Shown here: positions 1 to 10,900 of the stretch, piece after piece
How positions within the stretch are numbered: position 1 is the stretch's first letter
Layout: each line of letters begins with the position of its first letter
Assembly (NCBI GenBank): GCA_015680685.1
Contig: MNCI01033529.1
Span: forward strand, 874,993 to 938,992
DNA from: Gnetum montanum
Lineage: Eukaryota; Streptophyta; Gnetopsida; Gnetales; Gnetaceae
DNA length: 64,000 bases
Reading direction: 5' to 3'
Position numbers and translations under genes: made by a program
Notes under the pieces: model-generated
Databases searched by the model: none
Told to the model about the DNA's origin: nothing
What the model saw: only the letters and a program-made list of their open reading frames with translations

Positions 1-637
1 AATAATCAGTAGCTATGAGAATAAATTTATGTCCAGCTCTTGAAGAAGTAATTGTACCAGTAAAATCCAAATCCCATTGTTGAAATGGTCTATTCGCAAC
101 AACTAGCTTTAAAGGGGCTCTAGCCCTTCTAATCTTGGGCCCATGAATTTGACATTTATAACATTTTTGAATTTTTGAACTAATGTCTTGATACATGGAA
201 GGCCAGTAATATCCATATCAAAGTATATGTTGCATAGTCGAATTAGGAGATTCATAAAATAAATTCAAATGATCATGAAATTGTTCCAAAATGAAATTAA
301 CTTAATCATTATGAACATATTCCAATAAAACTCCCTGAAAATCCTTTATGTATAATATACCATCTTTAACAATGAACCTTCGTGCTCTTTTGAAGAAAGC
401 TCTCTTTTGGCTTCCAGTTAAATTATTTGGGATTTTCCTTGTATTAAGAAATTTGAAAATCTCATCATACCAATTCTCTTCATGGATATCAAGTGTACAT
501 ACTTCACTTTCTTTGGCTATTAACTTGGCTAGTCCCATGCCTTTAATTGTTTTGCATATTTCTAATGAAAATCTGAAACTTTGCAACTTTATAAGCCATT
601 TTCCTCTTTTCAGTCCAATCTCATTTTGGGATAGGAA
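1..637 (-). pseudogene. Element A: RNase H end and N-terminal integrase
   Basis: This is the left-truncated integrase part of a Tat-like Ty3/gypsy polyprotein, read on the minus strand and running off the window at base 1. Directly after RNase H comes a linker with KTIKGMGLAKLIAKES, a signature typical of Tat-lineage elements. Next are the integrase zinc-binding region (YYWPSMYQD, then CYKC) and the start of the catalytic core (QQWDLDFTG, then IATDY), which holds the first catalytic Asp. In-frame stops are seen at 638-640 (TGA), 302-304 (TAA) and 218-220 (TGA), but no frameshift: this piece is in the same frame as the RT at 638-2203. The integrase core and 3' LTR lie outside the window. The function would be insertion of element cDNA; this copy is dead. 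Confidence 0.85.
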
Positions 638-2203
638 TCACTTGACTGCAAGTTCAATTAGCATAATATGGACTAATGAACTTTCCAAATAATATTTAAA
701 ATGCTGAAGTGCTTTGATGACTGCAAAAGCTTGTTTCTCTAAGTCTGAATAATTCAATTCTGAACTTTTTAACTGATATCCAAAAAATCCAATTAGTTCA
801 TCTTGACCTTCATTATCTTTTTGTGTTAGAATGGCAACAATAGAATCATTTGAAGCAAAAGAATATAACAAAAAATCTTCTTTAAGCCTAGGCTTTACCA
901 AATATGGAGCCTCTTGTATAGCAATTTTAACTTCTGATAAAGCTTTCTTTGACTCTGGTGTTTTCTCTACTTGAACATCCTTTTTTAGCATATGCATCAA
1001 AGGCTTGGTAATTTCAGTAAACCCAAGGATGAACTTTTTCACAAAGTTTATCTTCCCAAAGAAAGATCTAAGAGATTTTTTACTTGTGGGATGCTCAATA
1101 TTTTGTACTGCTTGAATTCGGAAATTGTCTATGGAAATCCCTTCTTGACATATCACATGGCCTAATAGGCTTCCATATTTAACCCTAAAGATACACTTCT
1201 TAGGATTTAATGAAATACCAAATGCACGACATCTGTTGAAAAATTGCTGGAGATGATTAATATGTTCTTTTTTCTTTGAGAATATTGTAATATCATCCAA
1301 ATAAACCACCATGAATTTGCCTAATAAATTCTTGAATGCTAAATCCATTGCTCTTTGAAAAGTAGCTCTAGAATTTGACAATCCAAATGGCATTCTTTGG
1401 TAGGCAAAAGTTCCCCATTTGGTGATAAATGATGTTTTGTATCTATCATTCTTATCTACCATGATTTTATTATAACCTGAGAAACCATCTAAGAAAGAAT
1501 AAACTTGACAACCTGAGACTTTAATCAACATCTCATCAATTCTTGGAAGTGGATACTTATTCTTTTTTGAAGCATCATTTAGATTTTTAAAGTCTACACA
1601 AAGCCTTATATCACCATTTTTCTTCCTCACTAGAACAAGGTTAACAAACCATGTAGAATATCGTACTGGATATATGATTCGTGCTTGCAACAACTTCTTG
1701 ATTTCAGCTTCCATAGCTGGTTCAAATGATGGATTAAATTTCCTTTGTTTTTGCTTGACTATTTTGCAACTTTCTATTAAAGGGATCTTATGTGTCATCA
1801 CATCTTTCCTAAAAGCTTTAAGATCATCATAAGACCAAGCAAAATTGTCCAAATTATTTCTTAGACATGATAACAAATCTTGCTTGAAACTCGAATCTCT
1901 TTCCTTTGTAACATTCAACATCTTTGGCATTTTGTCTAATCCAAAATTCATTGCTTCAAAAGCTTGACTATCTAGATTTTGTATATTCTTTCCAATTAGT
2001 AAATTTTTCTTGAACTCATGTTCCAAGTCAATCACCTTTTTTGGAATGAAATTAGCTTTGGATTTTGATGACATTTTAGGCATCACTTGACCCTGAAATT
2101 CTTGTTTGTTCCTCATAAATCTTAGTACTTGATCATCATCTTTAAATACTTGTAAATGTCTTATATTATCTGATACTGACGGCTGATGTTCTTCTTCAAT
2201 CAT
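638..2203 (-). pseudogene. Element A: reverse transcriptase and RNase H
   Basis: The frame is open for 521 codons. RT motifs are in order: LCVDFKNLND, YSFLDGFSGYNKI, FAYQRMPFGLSNSRATFQ and the catalytic VVYLDDITIFS. After the thumb comes the first RNase H (LLYSFASNDSIVAIL, then LEKQAFAVIKALQHFKYYL). The usual TDAS catalytic Asp position reads SFAS, so this RNase H is probably inactive, as is common in lineages that acquired a second RNase H. Neighbours are aRH upstream and integrase downstream, all in one frame, separated only by the stops at 2219-2221 and 638-640. The role would be cDNA synthesis from the element RNA in a cytoplasmic particle. Family assignment is firm; loss of activity follows from the stops. 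Confidence 0.95.
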
Positions 2204-2218
2204 GATATCTTTGTAACT

Positions 2219-2617
2219 TTATATTATTTTCATATCCAATGTTGAAGTTGCCTTTGCCAAATCATCTGCTATAAGATTCTCTGCTCTATTTATATGCTCT
2301 ATTTGGCAATGTCGAAACTGATCTAACATCTTACAAGAAAGTTGCTTATAAGGTCTTAAGAATGAGCTCTTTACTACACAGTTACCCTTTACTTGTTCAC
2401 AGACTAATCTTGAGTCTCCTTTTATAGTGATTTCTTTGATCTTTTTGTCTAAAGCTATTCTCATACCAATACATAAAGCTTCATACTTAGCCTTTTTGTT
2501 AGTACAAGGGAAAGATAGATGAACTGCTTTGAGAATTTCAGGTGAATCATTCCTTAATATAACTATACCGACTCTTGCACCTTTTGAATTACACGAACCA
2601 TCAAAGTATAACTCCCA
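2219..2617 (-). pseudogene. Element A: archaeal-type RNase H placed before RT
   Basis: This segment lies between two stops (TAA at 2618-2620 and TAA at 2219-2221) and is in frame with both neighbours. It reads as a complete RVT_3-type RNase H: WELYFDGSCNSKGARVGIV carries the first Asp, KAKYEALCIGM the Glu, KEITIKGDSRLVCEQ the second Asp, and NLIADDLAKA the last acidic residue, so all four expected catalytic positions are present. It would remove RNA from RNA-DNA hybrids during reverse transcription. What is odd is its position between the protease and RT. In the other elements of this window (0, 1 and 2) the same domain lies after RT-RH and before integrase. Confidence 0.85.
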
Positions 2618-3814
2618 TTAATCCTCTTGCTTTGATTGTTCTTTTTCAAAACCATAATTTTCTTGGAGTGTACAAATTTTGTTTTCAACACCTCCTTTTT
2701 CAACTGTTTTACTTCTTCCATTTGAAGTGATTTTATCAATCATCAAAGGTTCACTATATATGTATATTTGATTTGGTTCTCCTTTGCAAGGTAGCCACAT
2801 GTGAGAATAATCTGTTGATATGTAACTTGAGAAATTCTTACTCCAACTTCTACTCAATAAGAGACTATGTGAATCTGGTATATCTACCACTTGAATAGTT
2901 AATCTACTTTTGATGCGGGGTTCAGAAGTAATTTCCAATAGAACATTTGGTAATTGACACAAAATCTTCACTCTACTTTTATCCACTTGAACACTCTTTT
3001 TATTTGATTTGTCAGGAATCAAACTAAGTTTCTTACATATAGACAATGACATTATAGTAGATGTAGCTCCAGAATCAACCAAACAATTGTGTAAGTATTT
3101 ATTCTTCAATTTCATTGTCAAAAGAAAAGGAGGAGCTTCCTTATCATATGAAGTCTTTAATTTTTCATCATTGTTAGACACATAACTTAACTCTGATTCT
3201 CTAGCTCTCCTTTTATCTTTAATGAACTCTAAAGCCTTCCTTTGCTGATCTCCTATTTGAAGAAACTGATAAAAGCTAATATTGACCTTGACATGTTTAA
3301 GGCCTTCAATCAAATCATACTCTCCATCACCAATAAAGCTTGATCTCTTTATCCATTTATTAAAAGACTGATTTGGAGTGCTTTGCTCTACTTGATTGTC
3401 TTTACCTTTATTTTTATCTCTTCTATTTGTCTCAAAAGCTTTTCTCTTAGTAGATGGATCAGTAATAACATTTGGGGGTCTAGAAGTAGTTAATCTTTCT
3501 TTAGATTGGAGATTATATCCATTTTCCTCATTGTTATTGCATTCTTCATCTGATGACATATCTTCTTCAGAACTTGATAGAGAAGAAGTATCACTTGATC
3601 CATTGCTATAAGATTTACTTGCATAATGAACACTAGATAACTCGTTATCAGATTCAATATCAAGAAGGTTGGACATAATAAGATCACTTTCATCTTCATC
3701 TTCTACTAACTTAGTGTCTTGATGTTTATGCTTTCTATTTTTCTTTTCTTTCTTGATATTAACTCTTGCCAAAGCTTTCTCAAGCTTCACTATTTTGTTA
3801 GACATATCTCTCAT
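2618..3814 (-). pseudogene. Element A: gag C-terminus and aspartic protease
   Basis: The frame is open for 398 codons. The N-terminal half is Lys/Asp/Ser-rich and low in complexity (the gag tail). The C-terminal half is a retropepsin-like protease with the active-site triad in NCLVDSGATSTIMS and a flap/core region ending in SHSLLLSRSWSKN. It would cut the polyprotein during particle maturation. The frame continues downstream through the TAA at 2618 into aRH, and upstream through a TAA just before the Met at 3814 into the gag core, so that Met is probably not the natural start. A single long gag-pol frame fits the Tat style. No zinc knuckle is evident here. Confidence 0.85.
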
Positions 3815-4431
3815 TAATTATCCTTTTCCAAATTCTACTCTTTCATGTTCTTGCTCTATCTTAACATGAGATGGACCAGGTAAAGCTTTAAATTGAGCAA
3901 AATCTTGCATAGGAATCATAACTCTTTCTTCTCTTTTTTGAATTGCAATATTTTCTTTAGGATTCAAGTTTAACTATTTTTTTAACTGTATAGCTTCACT
4001 AAAGTAGTCATTTAGTGTAGTTAAGTTTGGAGTTCTCCTTAACCAAATTGAAATATTGGGGTTGATAGCCTTAAGATAAGTTTCTTTAAGCATTTCTTCT
4101 GATGGCCTATATTTTCTTTAAAAGAGTCCACAAATTCGTTGAAACTTGATCTTGAAATCTCTAATTGACTCTTTAACTCCTTTCTTAGCTTGTATCAACC
4201 CACAGTATAGTTTTTGTTGATCTAACTGATTACCAAACTGGGACAAGAAAAGATTCTTCATGTCATCCCAACTTGTAATACTATTACTTAGTAAGTTTGA
4301 ATACCAAGTCTAAGCCATATCCTTTAAATTTGATACAAACAACCTACATGCTTGATCTTGATGTTCAATATTTGCATGAGCTAAAGCTAACTCAAACATG
4401 TGAATATATTCTTCAGCTAAATAAGCTTTTC
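3815..4431 (-). pseudogene. Element A: gag core, cut by a sequence gap
   Basis: The translation, in the same frame as the protease, gives a recognisable Retrotrans_gag core: TWYSNLLSNSITSWDDMK, then LFLSQFGNQLDQQKL and KKGVKESIRDFKIKFQRI. Stops occur after DMA (TAG), GLF (TAA), LKK (TAG) and FGKG (TAA). Gag would form the virus-like particle. The N-terminal part is lost in the unsequenced gap that starts at 4432. Confidence 0.8.
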
Positions 4432-4693
4432 NNNNNNNNNNNNNNNNNNNNNNNNNNNNNNNNNNNNNNNNNNNNNNNNNNNNNNNNNNNNNNNNNNNNN
4501 NNNNNNNNNNNNNNNNNNNNNNNNNNNNNNNNNNNNNNNNNNNNNNNNNNNNNNNNNNNNNNNNNNNNNNNNNNNNNNNNNNNNNNNNNNNNNNNNNNNN
4601 NNNNNNNNNNNNNNNNNNNNNNNNNNNNNNNNNNNNNNNNNNNNNNNNNNNNNNNNNNNNNNNNNNNNNNNNNNNNNNNNNNNNNNNNNNNNN
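4432..4693. other. Assembly gap (262 N)
   Basis: A run of 262 N lies between gag of element A and its untranslated leader. The natural distance may differ from the number of N. Confidence 1.
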
Positions 4694-4789
4694 TGAACTA
4701 AAAATAGTACTTATTTTCTTAAGCCTTTATGGTAACAAAAATTGTTGATATGCTTATAAGGCTTATGAACCTAGAGGCTGAATTTTCAG

Positions 4790-4806
4790 GCCTCCTTCTA
4801 GCACCA
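4790..4806 (-). promoter_or_regulatory. Element A primer-binding site
   Basis: Read on the minus strand this is TGGTGCTAGAAGGAGG, nearly identical to the PBS of element 2 (36257-36273) and element B (61179-61195, TGGCGCTAGAAGGAGGG). It lies about 7 bp inside the presumed LTR end at 4814, where minus-strand DNA synthesis is primed by a tRNA. I could not assign the tRNA species with confidence. Confidence 0.75.
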
Positions 4807-4813
4807 AAAGAAC

Positions 4814-6400
4814 TGTTGGTGACCGTTTGGGACATGACCTCCAACGAGTGTCCTCGAACAGGATTTAGGTGCCTACTGGTCTCTGGCAACACAAAGGCCC
4901 AGATACCTCCAAATAAACTCAGTAGTTAATGTGAGTATGTGTGTGTGCTGTTGCCGTGTGCAGTTGTGAAAAATGAAATGATTGCGTTATGTGTAAACTA
5001 TAGATGACTTGTCTTAAAGAGATTCAACCAACTTTGCCAAGTACTGTGAGTTGTTGAGAGTTCCTATTTTGTTCAATTGCCTAGTCTACGCAGTCCTTAT
5101 AATACCTACTTGTAACAAATAAAATTTTGCAATAACATTTGAGCACAACTTTGCAAATCTACCTCTAATTTTCCCTAGAGAAAGAGATAGTTCCACAAGA
5201 AAACTAGAAATAGAGCAAGATTCAATAGAAATAGATAGAAAAGAAAGAAGATTTGCATGGACCTCAAATATTTAAACAAGGTAAAATGACACAAGTAAAA
5301 AATTCGCAATAAAGCTATCCTAAATTCAATAACTACGAATTGTTCAAACTTCTAAGGCTCAAATAAGCAATTTTTTCAAGACAATCATACTATGCTACCA
5401 AAAAATTGCTACGTAAACTACCACATAAAAGACTCCATTTTGGTTAGATAATGGATGTCAACAATTGCATTCAATAGAACCTTCAAAAGACTTGTCAATT
5501 TCTGATTGAAATACCACGGAGATTCACTTTAAAGATAAAAAGAAGCTATTCTGGTCCTATCAAAATACCAAAGATTTTTTGGACCCTCTTGACTATTGAA
5601 TCTTTCAACGGCATGACTACAAGCAGAGGCTCTCTTACAACAATCTCAATAGTAATTCTTATACATTGCACAATAATAAAATTTACTACTAAAATGCTCT
5701 TAAGGCTTTTAAACGCAAGCGCTTCTATGGAAAAATTTTAATAGAAATTTTCTATTGGGCAACAAGAACAATATGAGCAATCTAAAAATCCCAAAATTAC
5801 TTGCCAATGATGATACTATCTAAACCACTAGCTAAACAATTTAAACAAAATTTAAAAAAATAATAAGCATAACTCATAGGACTATGAAAAAGAGGCTGAA
5901 ATATTTTCTTTAGCAAGCCATCTTACAAGAAATCTTTTACAAATCTTCTTACAAGCTCTTCCTAGAATCCAAAGTGTGTCTCCAAGTGAGAGCCCAAGTG
6001 CTAGCTAGTAGCCTTTCAAAGTGTAGTATCAATGTCTTCTTCAAAGTATGATGTCTTTACCCCCTTCCCCCTTTTTCTTCTTACCCCTGAAGCCTTTTTT
6101 AGGGTTCAAAGGTAGTTACATATTCAAAAATATCTTACCTAACTTCTCTCCCAAGTAACTTGCCCAACAAGTTAGGAAGTATTAACTTAGGAAGTTAGGA
6201 AGTTAGGAGATATTTAATATTTCTTTTGTGAATAATGAAAAATAATTCCAATAGCTCCATATAATTGTTTAAAATTATAGCTCCAATAGGTTTTCATTTT
6301 TACTTATTTAAGATTTTTAAGAATACTATTGAAGCCCTTAGTAATTTTATGAACAAGGTGATGGTATAATATCTACCTTGGTATAGATGTTAATGGTGGC
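4814..6400 (-). repeat. Element A probable 5' LTR (right edge uncertain)
   Basis: An LTR must begin next to the PBS; in plus coordinates it starts with TGTTGGTGACC. The stretch is AT-rich and non-coding, with a pyrimidine-rich tract near 6060-6090. The outer end was not identified because no second copy is in the window, so the 6400 boundary is a guess based on where the composition changes. Similarity to the LTRs of elements 1 and 2 is weak. No gene is seen here. Confidence 0.35.
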
Positions 6401-6429
6401 TAATCTATGTGAATTTATATAAATAATTT

Positions 6430-7140
6430 ATGTGCACTTTCACTTGTATGAAAATGGCTGGAAACAAAAATTAAAATCCAAAACATCAGGTCTGAATGTG
6501 AAGGTGTCAAGCTTGGAACTACCAGCAAATATTTCCAAAATATCCCATCCCTGCCAAAAATCGTTGTCAACCGCCACCATGGAAGAAGGCTCTGCCGTTG
6601 CATCCAACATCGTTATCGTGTGGTGTTCGATTGCTGAAGAGCGGAGGAGAAAGATCTTACAGAAAAATGATGTGCTGAACATATGGCCCTGAATGTAGGG
6701 TTTTAGTTGCCTAGAATTTATTTTGTTTTACGCCAAATTCGCTTAGGGCTTCCTGCTTTTTTTTTGTTTTTGCGGATTTTCCTCCAAATTTCTACCGTTG
6801 ATTGCAGAGTCAAGGGCTAACGTGTCATGGATCAGAGTATTAGTGAATGATGGCGTCTAGTATAGTAAGTTAAGAATGGCCCTGTAACAGCCAGAAAAAT
6901 CTCCACACAGTGCGCACATTGCAAAACACAGAGAACATCCAGGAAGGCGTCGAAGGTGGGCGAATCAGCTGCATATTGGTGGAAAAATTTTGAAACTAAA
7001 ATTGTTTCTGTTTTCAAAGTGGCAATGGCCATGAGAGCTCTTCCTCCACCATCTTTGAACCCATGTCCCTGCAAGGTTCTGGCACAACGTGCCTGGCAAG
7101 GGCATTGTTGATTTGGGGCCAAAGAAAATAGTCGTGTTTA
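6430..7140. other. Less AT-rich segment, possible captured gene fragment
   Basis: This segment is richer in G and C than its neighbours. It holds overlapping short frames on both strands (6432-6692 plus, 6440-6682 minus, 6832-7122 minus). The minus frame 6832-7122 contains SPTFDAFLDVLCVLQ, which loosely resembles one pentatricopeptide (PPR) motif, but a single weak motif is not enough to name a gene. It lies between the presumed LTR of A and the 3' part of G. It may be a captured host exon, an old gene relic or non-coding element sequence. I do not recognise it. Confidence 0.25.
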
Positions 7141-7485
7141 TGCGTAAAAATAGAATCCATTACAGATCAACAAACCTTAGCACTTCTCTGCATCAGTACC
7201 AACTCATCTCTTTTCCAAAGCATGAGCAATACCATAGTTTAGAGTAATACCATAGTTTAGATCATCGTATTTACCGTTAATAATTTCCCAATTTTTTATT
7301 TCCAGTGTTGTTCTCTTATTTTTTTTTACCAGTATCCAAATGACCAATTCTTGAACGTATTTCTAACAATGAAGAATTCCTTGCTTGTCAATTCATTCAC
7401 CATTGGCACATTGTCTCTTGCTATCTTCTACTTACTACCTTTCATATGTGCATCATTATTTCCACCAATAATATTATGGTCTCTC

Positions 7486-7733
7486 TTAGATCCCATACCA
7501 ATGGTATGAAATAACACATTTACACTCTCCCATTCTTACAATAATGTTTAAAATGAATCTTACTATTCCATGAAATGGCCAAATGTGCCAACAGTGCCCA
7601 ACCGCAAAGTCCATGATGGGCGTAATGCAACTCATTGCATGGGAAGCATCTTTAGGTAGGTTAAAGCCCCACGTGGATGTAACACAACTCATCCTAGGAA
7701 AGAAATGTCTATCCTACGACAAGGTTATTTGAA
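7486..7733 (-). pseudogene. Element G: antisense exon-like segment near the 3' LTR
   Basis: On the minus strand, a pyrimidine-rich stretch ending CTTGTCGTAG is followed by an open frame containing MSCVTSTWGFNLPKDASHA and ending near GIPWYHW. The same segment, with acceptor TTGCAG and MSCVTSMWSFDLPIDASHA, is found in element 1 (19009-19162). Element G is plus-oriented (its PPT and 3' LTR follow at 8136-8152), so this frame is antisense to the element. Conservation of the peptide and of a splice-acceptor-like sequence suggests an exon of an antisense accessory gene between INT and the 3' LTR. The function is unknown. Confidence 0.4.
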
Positions 7734-8135
7734 AATGTAAATGGCAAAAAAACAAAATAAAAAGCGTAAAAGAGCAATAACTTGATTTAAAAAAATAACG
7801 TGCCTAAAACAAATGGCACATCAGCTATTTCGCAGTAACCCTCTCTAAGAATTCTGATGAGAGGTCAAAGGTCAAGAAAAGAAAAGATGATCATGCAAAC
7901 AACTCCCTCGCAAGCATTACGACGAGGGACCTTGCTAAGTATCATCCTTATCATTTTCCTGAACCTCCTTCTTTCCCTGGTTTAACCCTTCCTTATTCCC
8001 TACATAACCAATCCAACACTCTCAAGCATAGCTAAGCAACATCTTGGCAATTACCAAAGAGCGATGTTGGCATCTTGTCTTCTATGGTGTTTCATATTCT
8101 TTGTCAGTGTCTCTTGGATCCATCCTCCAAACATT

Positions 8136-8151
8136 GACAAAGAGGGGCCAA
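8136..8151 (+). other. Element G polypurine tract
   Basis: GACAAAGAGGGGCCAA directly precedes an LTR start TGAAACACT. The same tract is found in minus orientation next to the 3' LTRs of element 1 (18556-18571) and element 2 (22080-22096). It would prime plus-strand DNA synthesis. Confidence 0.75.
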
Positions 8152-8380
8152 TGAAACACTCCAAAATTTCAAGACCCTCTTGCTTCACGAAGATCTTGGA
8201 GTTCAGGCAAGGGATTTTCACAAGTGTAGTGTCATGGTAGTCTGGCAGGAAATGAATGCACTGAGTTTAGACTATTTAGTTTGGAAAGTTTTCTACCTCC
8301 AAAGCTGACAAGCCCAATGGACTCTCTGACCTACCCACCTGGATGTTCCACCCCGCTAAAAATTTGTTTAGAAACCACCA
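8152..8380 (+). repeat. Element G 3' LTR, start only
   Basis: It begins TGAAACACTCC and matches the beginning of the element 1 LTR read on the minus strand, including a shared CAATGGACTCTCTG block followed by CCTACCCA. Recognisable similarity is lost near 8380, so the LTR is truncated or too diverged beyond that point. Confidence 0.6.
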
Positions 8381-10900
8381 TCAAAGTATTGTCAATATTA
8401 TATTAACTATACTAGCATCATTCATATCTTTATGAGGTAATGTGGACTAATGCCATTTATTGATCCCCCTGCTATCCTAGGGGGAAAATTGTTAGTAATA
8501 AACCTAATAGTTAGGCCAGATGCCCAAGGCAACAAGGTCTCCACTATGGTCCCAACAACATCTATGAACAAGTGTGACCATAACATCAAACTAAAATTTC
8601 ATAAAACGTAGGCAACGAATTCCCTTGTCCCATGACAAAACCATAGTAAAACCTTTCCCAAAGGTATATAAAAGAGAGAGGAATTAGTATTGGGATAACC
8701 AATGTAGCACAAAATGCGCCCCCCCCCCCCCAAATCTACAATGATGAGGATTTTCTTCAAGTATATCCTACACATGGAAAAATAAAAACATGAGGACCAA
8801 TGAAAATTGCATAACAAGTTTGGAGAAACATCTAGTTAGAGGTACAATTAGCCTCTATAAAACCTCTAAGGTGTTTATCCAAGTTGGCTTAAGAAATTCA
8901 AAAAAAAAAAAAAAGCATTATTACAACCTTTCATAGTCTTACATTATTATCAATTAGAATTACTTAATAAATTTGGAGAAAAACACCCTAGTCAAAGGTA
9001 AAATTAGCCTATGTAAAAAGCTCCAATCTAAATTAGCTTAAGAAATTCCACAAAAAATAATTATTAAAAAATATTACAACCTTTCATAGCCTTCATAGCC
9101 AAAATATTATGGCCAAAATTTAATAACCATGATAAGTCTTAGTTTAAACCATGTATAAACTTAGAAAAGGCATTAAAACTTTGAAGAAAGCATATAGCCA
9201 TAGTTAAAAGCTTGCTAAAAATAGTAAAGCTTTGATTTTCTTAAAAAAATTTAAAACACAAGTTTTACATGTTGACAAGAAAAGATACACATATCAATCA
9301 CATCCATCCCTAAAGGGGTAAGGTTCTACAACTAAGATTTAACCTTATTCACACAACCATAACCAAAAATTTAATCAAAAATTCATGAAAGCTATAATTT
9401 GAATGATTCCACTAGGGAAAGAATCTTGAAATCACAAGCTTTGTAGCCTTGAAAATTACAACTAGAAATACATAGCCATTTTTACATGGAATATAGAAAA
9501 AATTAGTAAAAGCCATAGCCATCACCATTAACCCCTTTTCATATAGGGTTGGTAAAAAATTTGTCAAATTTTAATTTGAGATTCAAAATGAGTGATTCCA
9601 CCACTATTTGAAAGCTTGATTCGATACCTACATACCCATTTGACAAAAAATTCAAAAACCTTGCCATTTAGTCAAATAAAATTCACCAATGTGGACAAAA
9701 ATCTAAGAACAACACAAGCATCCTTTTGATGTAAGCTTGAACAAAAATTCATTAAAAATTTATTTTAAGTCCACTTGGAGTGATTTTACCTCCATTGAAA
9801 ACCCAAAGACAAGACACACCAATCCATAACAAAAAACATAGCCAAAAACTTTGCTATTTCCTTAGAAATAATTCATGAACTTACATGAAATTTTAAAAAT
9901 GGAATAAAAAACCTAACTACATGACCTTAGGAAAACAACCATAGCTCCATCATTATTGATCCAAATTGAACAACATAACATCCATTGAAAAGCTTAAACA
10001 TAGGCCTAAAAATCCATAACATCAAATTTTGAAAGCATGTAGTCATTTTCTTAGGACAAGATACACAACATTGCTTGCTTTTTTCATTCAAAAAGCTAAA
10101 AAACTAGCCATAAAAGCATAGCAAAAATAGCCAAACAAATCGATAGCCATTAGAAAACATATCAAAATAATGGGGTATGATTTTGTTAAAATTTAGTTTT
10201 GATGAATATTTTGGCCTAGATCTAAGAAAAATGGCCATACCCCAAAATTTTGTGAGAAAAGCATGAAAACAAGAAGTTTATTTTTAAAAATCAAATCTAC
10301 TAAGGCCAAAACAATGAAACAACCATAGATCTACATAGAAACAACAAAAATAAGAGATGGGATTTCATCAAAATTTTATTTTACCCCCTTTTTTAGTTTA
10401 GATCTAAAGAAAATGGCCCCACATGTGGTAAGAAAAACACAAGAAAACCATGAAAAATAGCTAGAACTAAAAGAAAAAATGGGTAGAACTATCTACCTTG
10501 GAGCAACAATAGATGAAGCTTGGATTGAGATAGGCCTAGGCATGCCTGATAGATCCCTTTCTTATTCATCCACCTTTTGAATCCTAGGATTCTAGCTCTT
10601 TCCCGCATGCTTCTTATGTGCCATGGAAGGCTCAACATTGGGGATGATTGAGATTAGGAAAAAATAGGAGTTCAATGTTGTGTGAAGGAAGGAGTGAGGC
10701 TTCCACATTAAAGATAGTTTTTCTCTACCACCAAAATCTCTACTAGAGCTCTCATAAATGCACAATTTTCAATAATGATAATTTTGATAAAAAAATTGCA
10801 AAATTTAACAATATAAACTACATCTAAACCTAAACACCCACCTCTAAACCCTAGCTACTAATTCGATGCACCATAACTCAAAGTGCACTGAAGTGCAAGA
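8381..10900. other. AT-rich stretch without recognisable genes
   Basis: There is no coding frame of interest. The stretch contains many A-rich, CCATAGC/AGCCATA-like short words and a 13-base C run at 8719-8731. It is probably decayed non-coding element sequence, possibly the 5' part of element 0. Confidence 0.5.

Noticed and set aside
638-3814. PR-aRH-RT order as an assembly artefact
   Set aside because: All domains lie in one continuous frame with no indel from 3814 to 1, which a misjoin would be unlikely to preserve.
4297-4701. Open frame of 134 codons on the plus strand
   Set aside because: Most of it is the N gap; the rest is antisense to gag of element A.
8719-8731. Run of 13 C
   Set aside because: Simple homopolymer in decayed sequence and prone to sequencing error; no G-quadruplex pattern around it.
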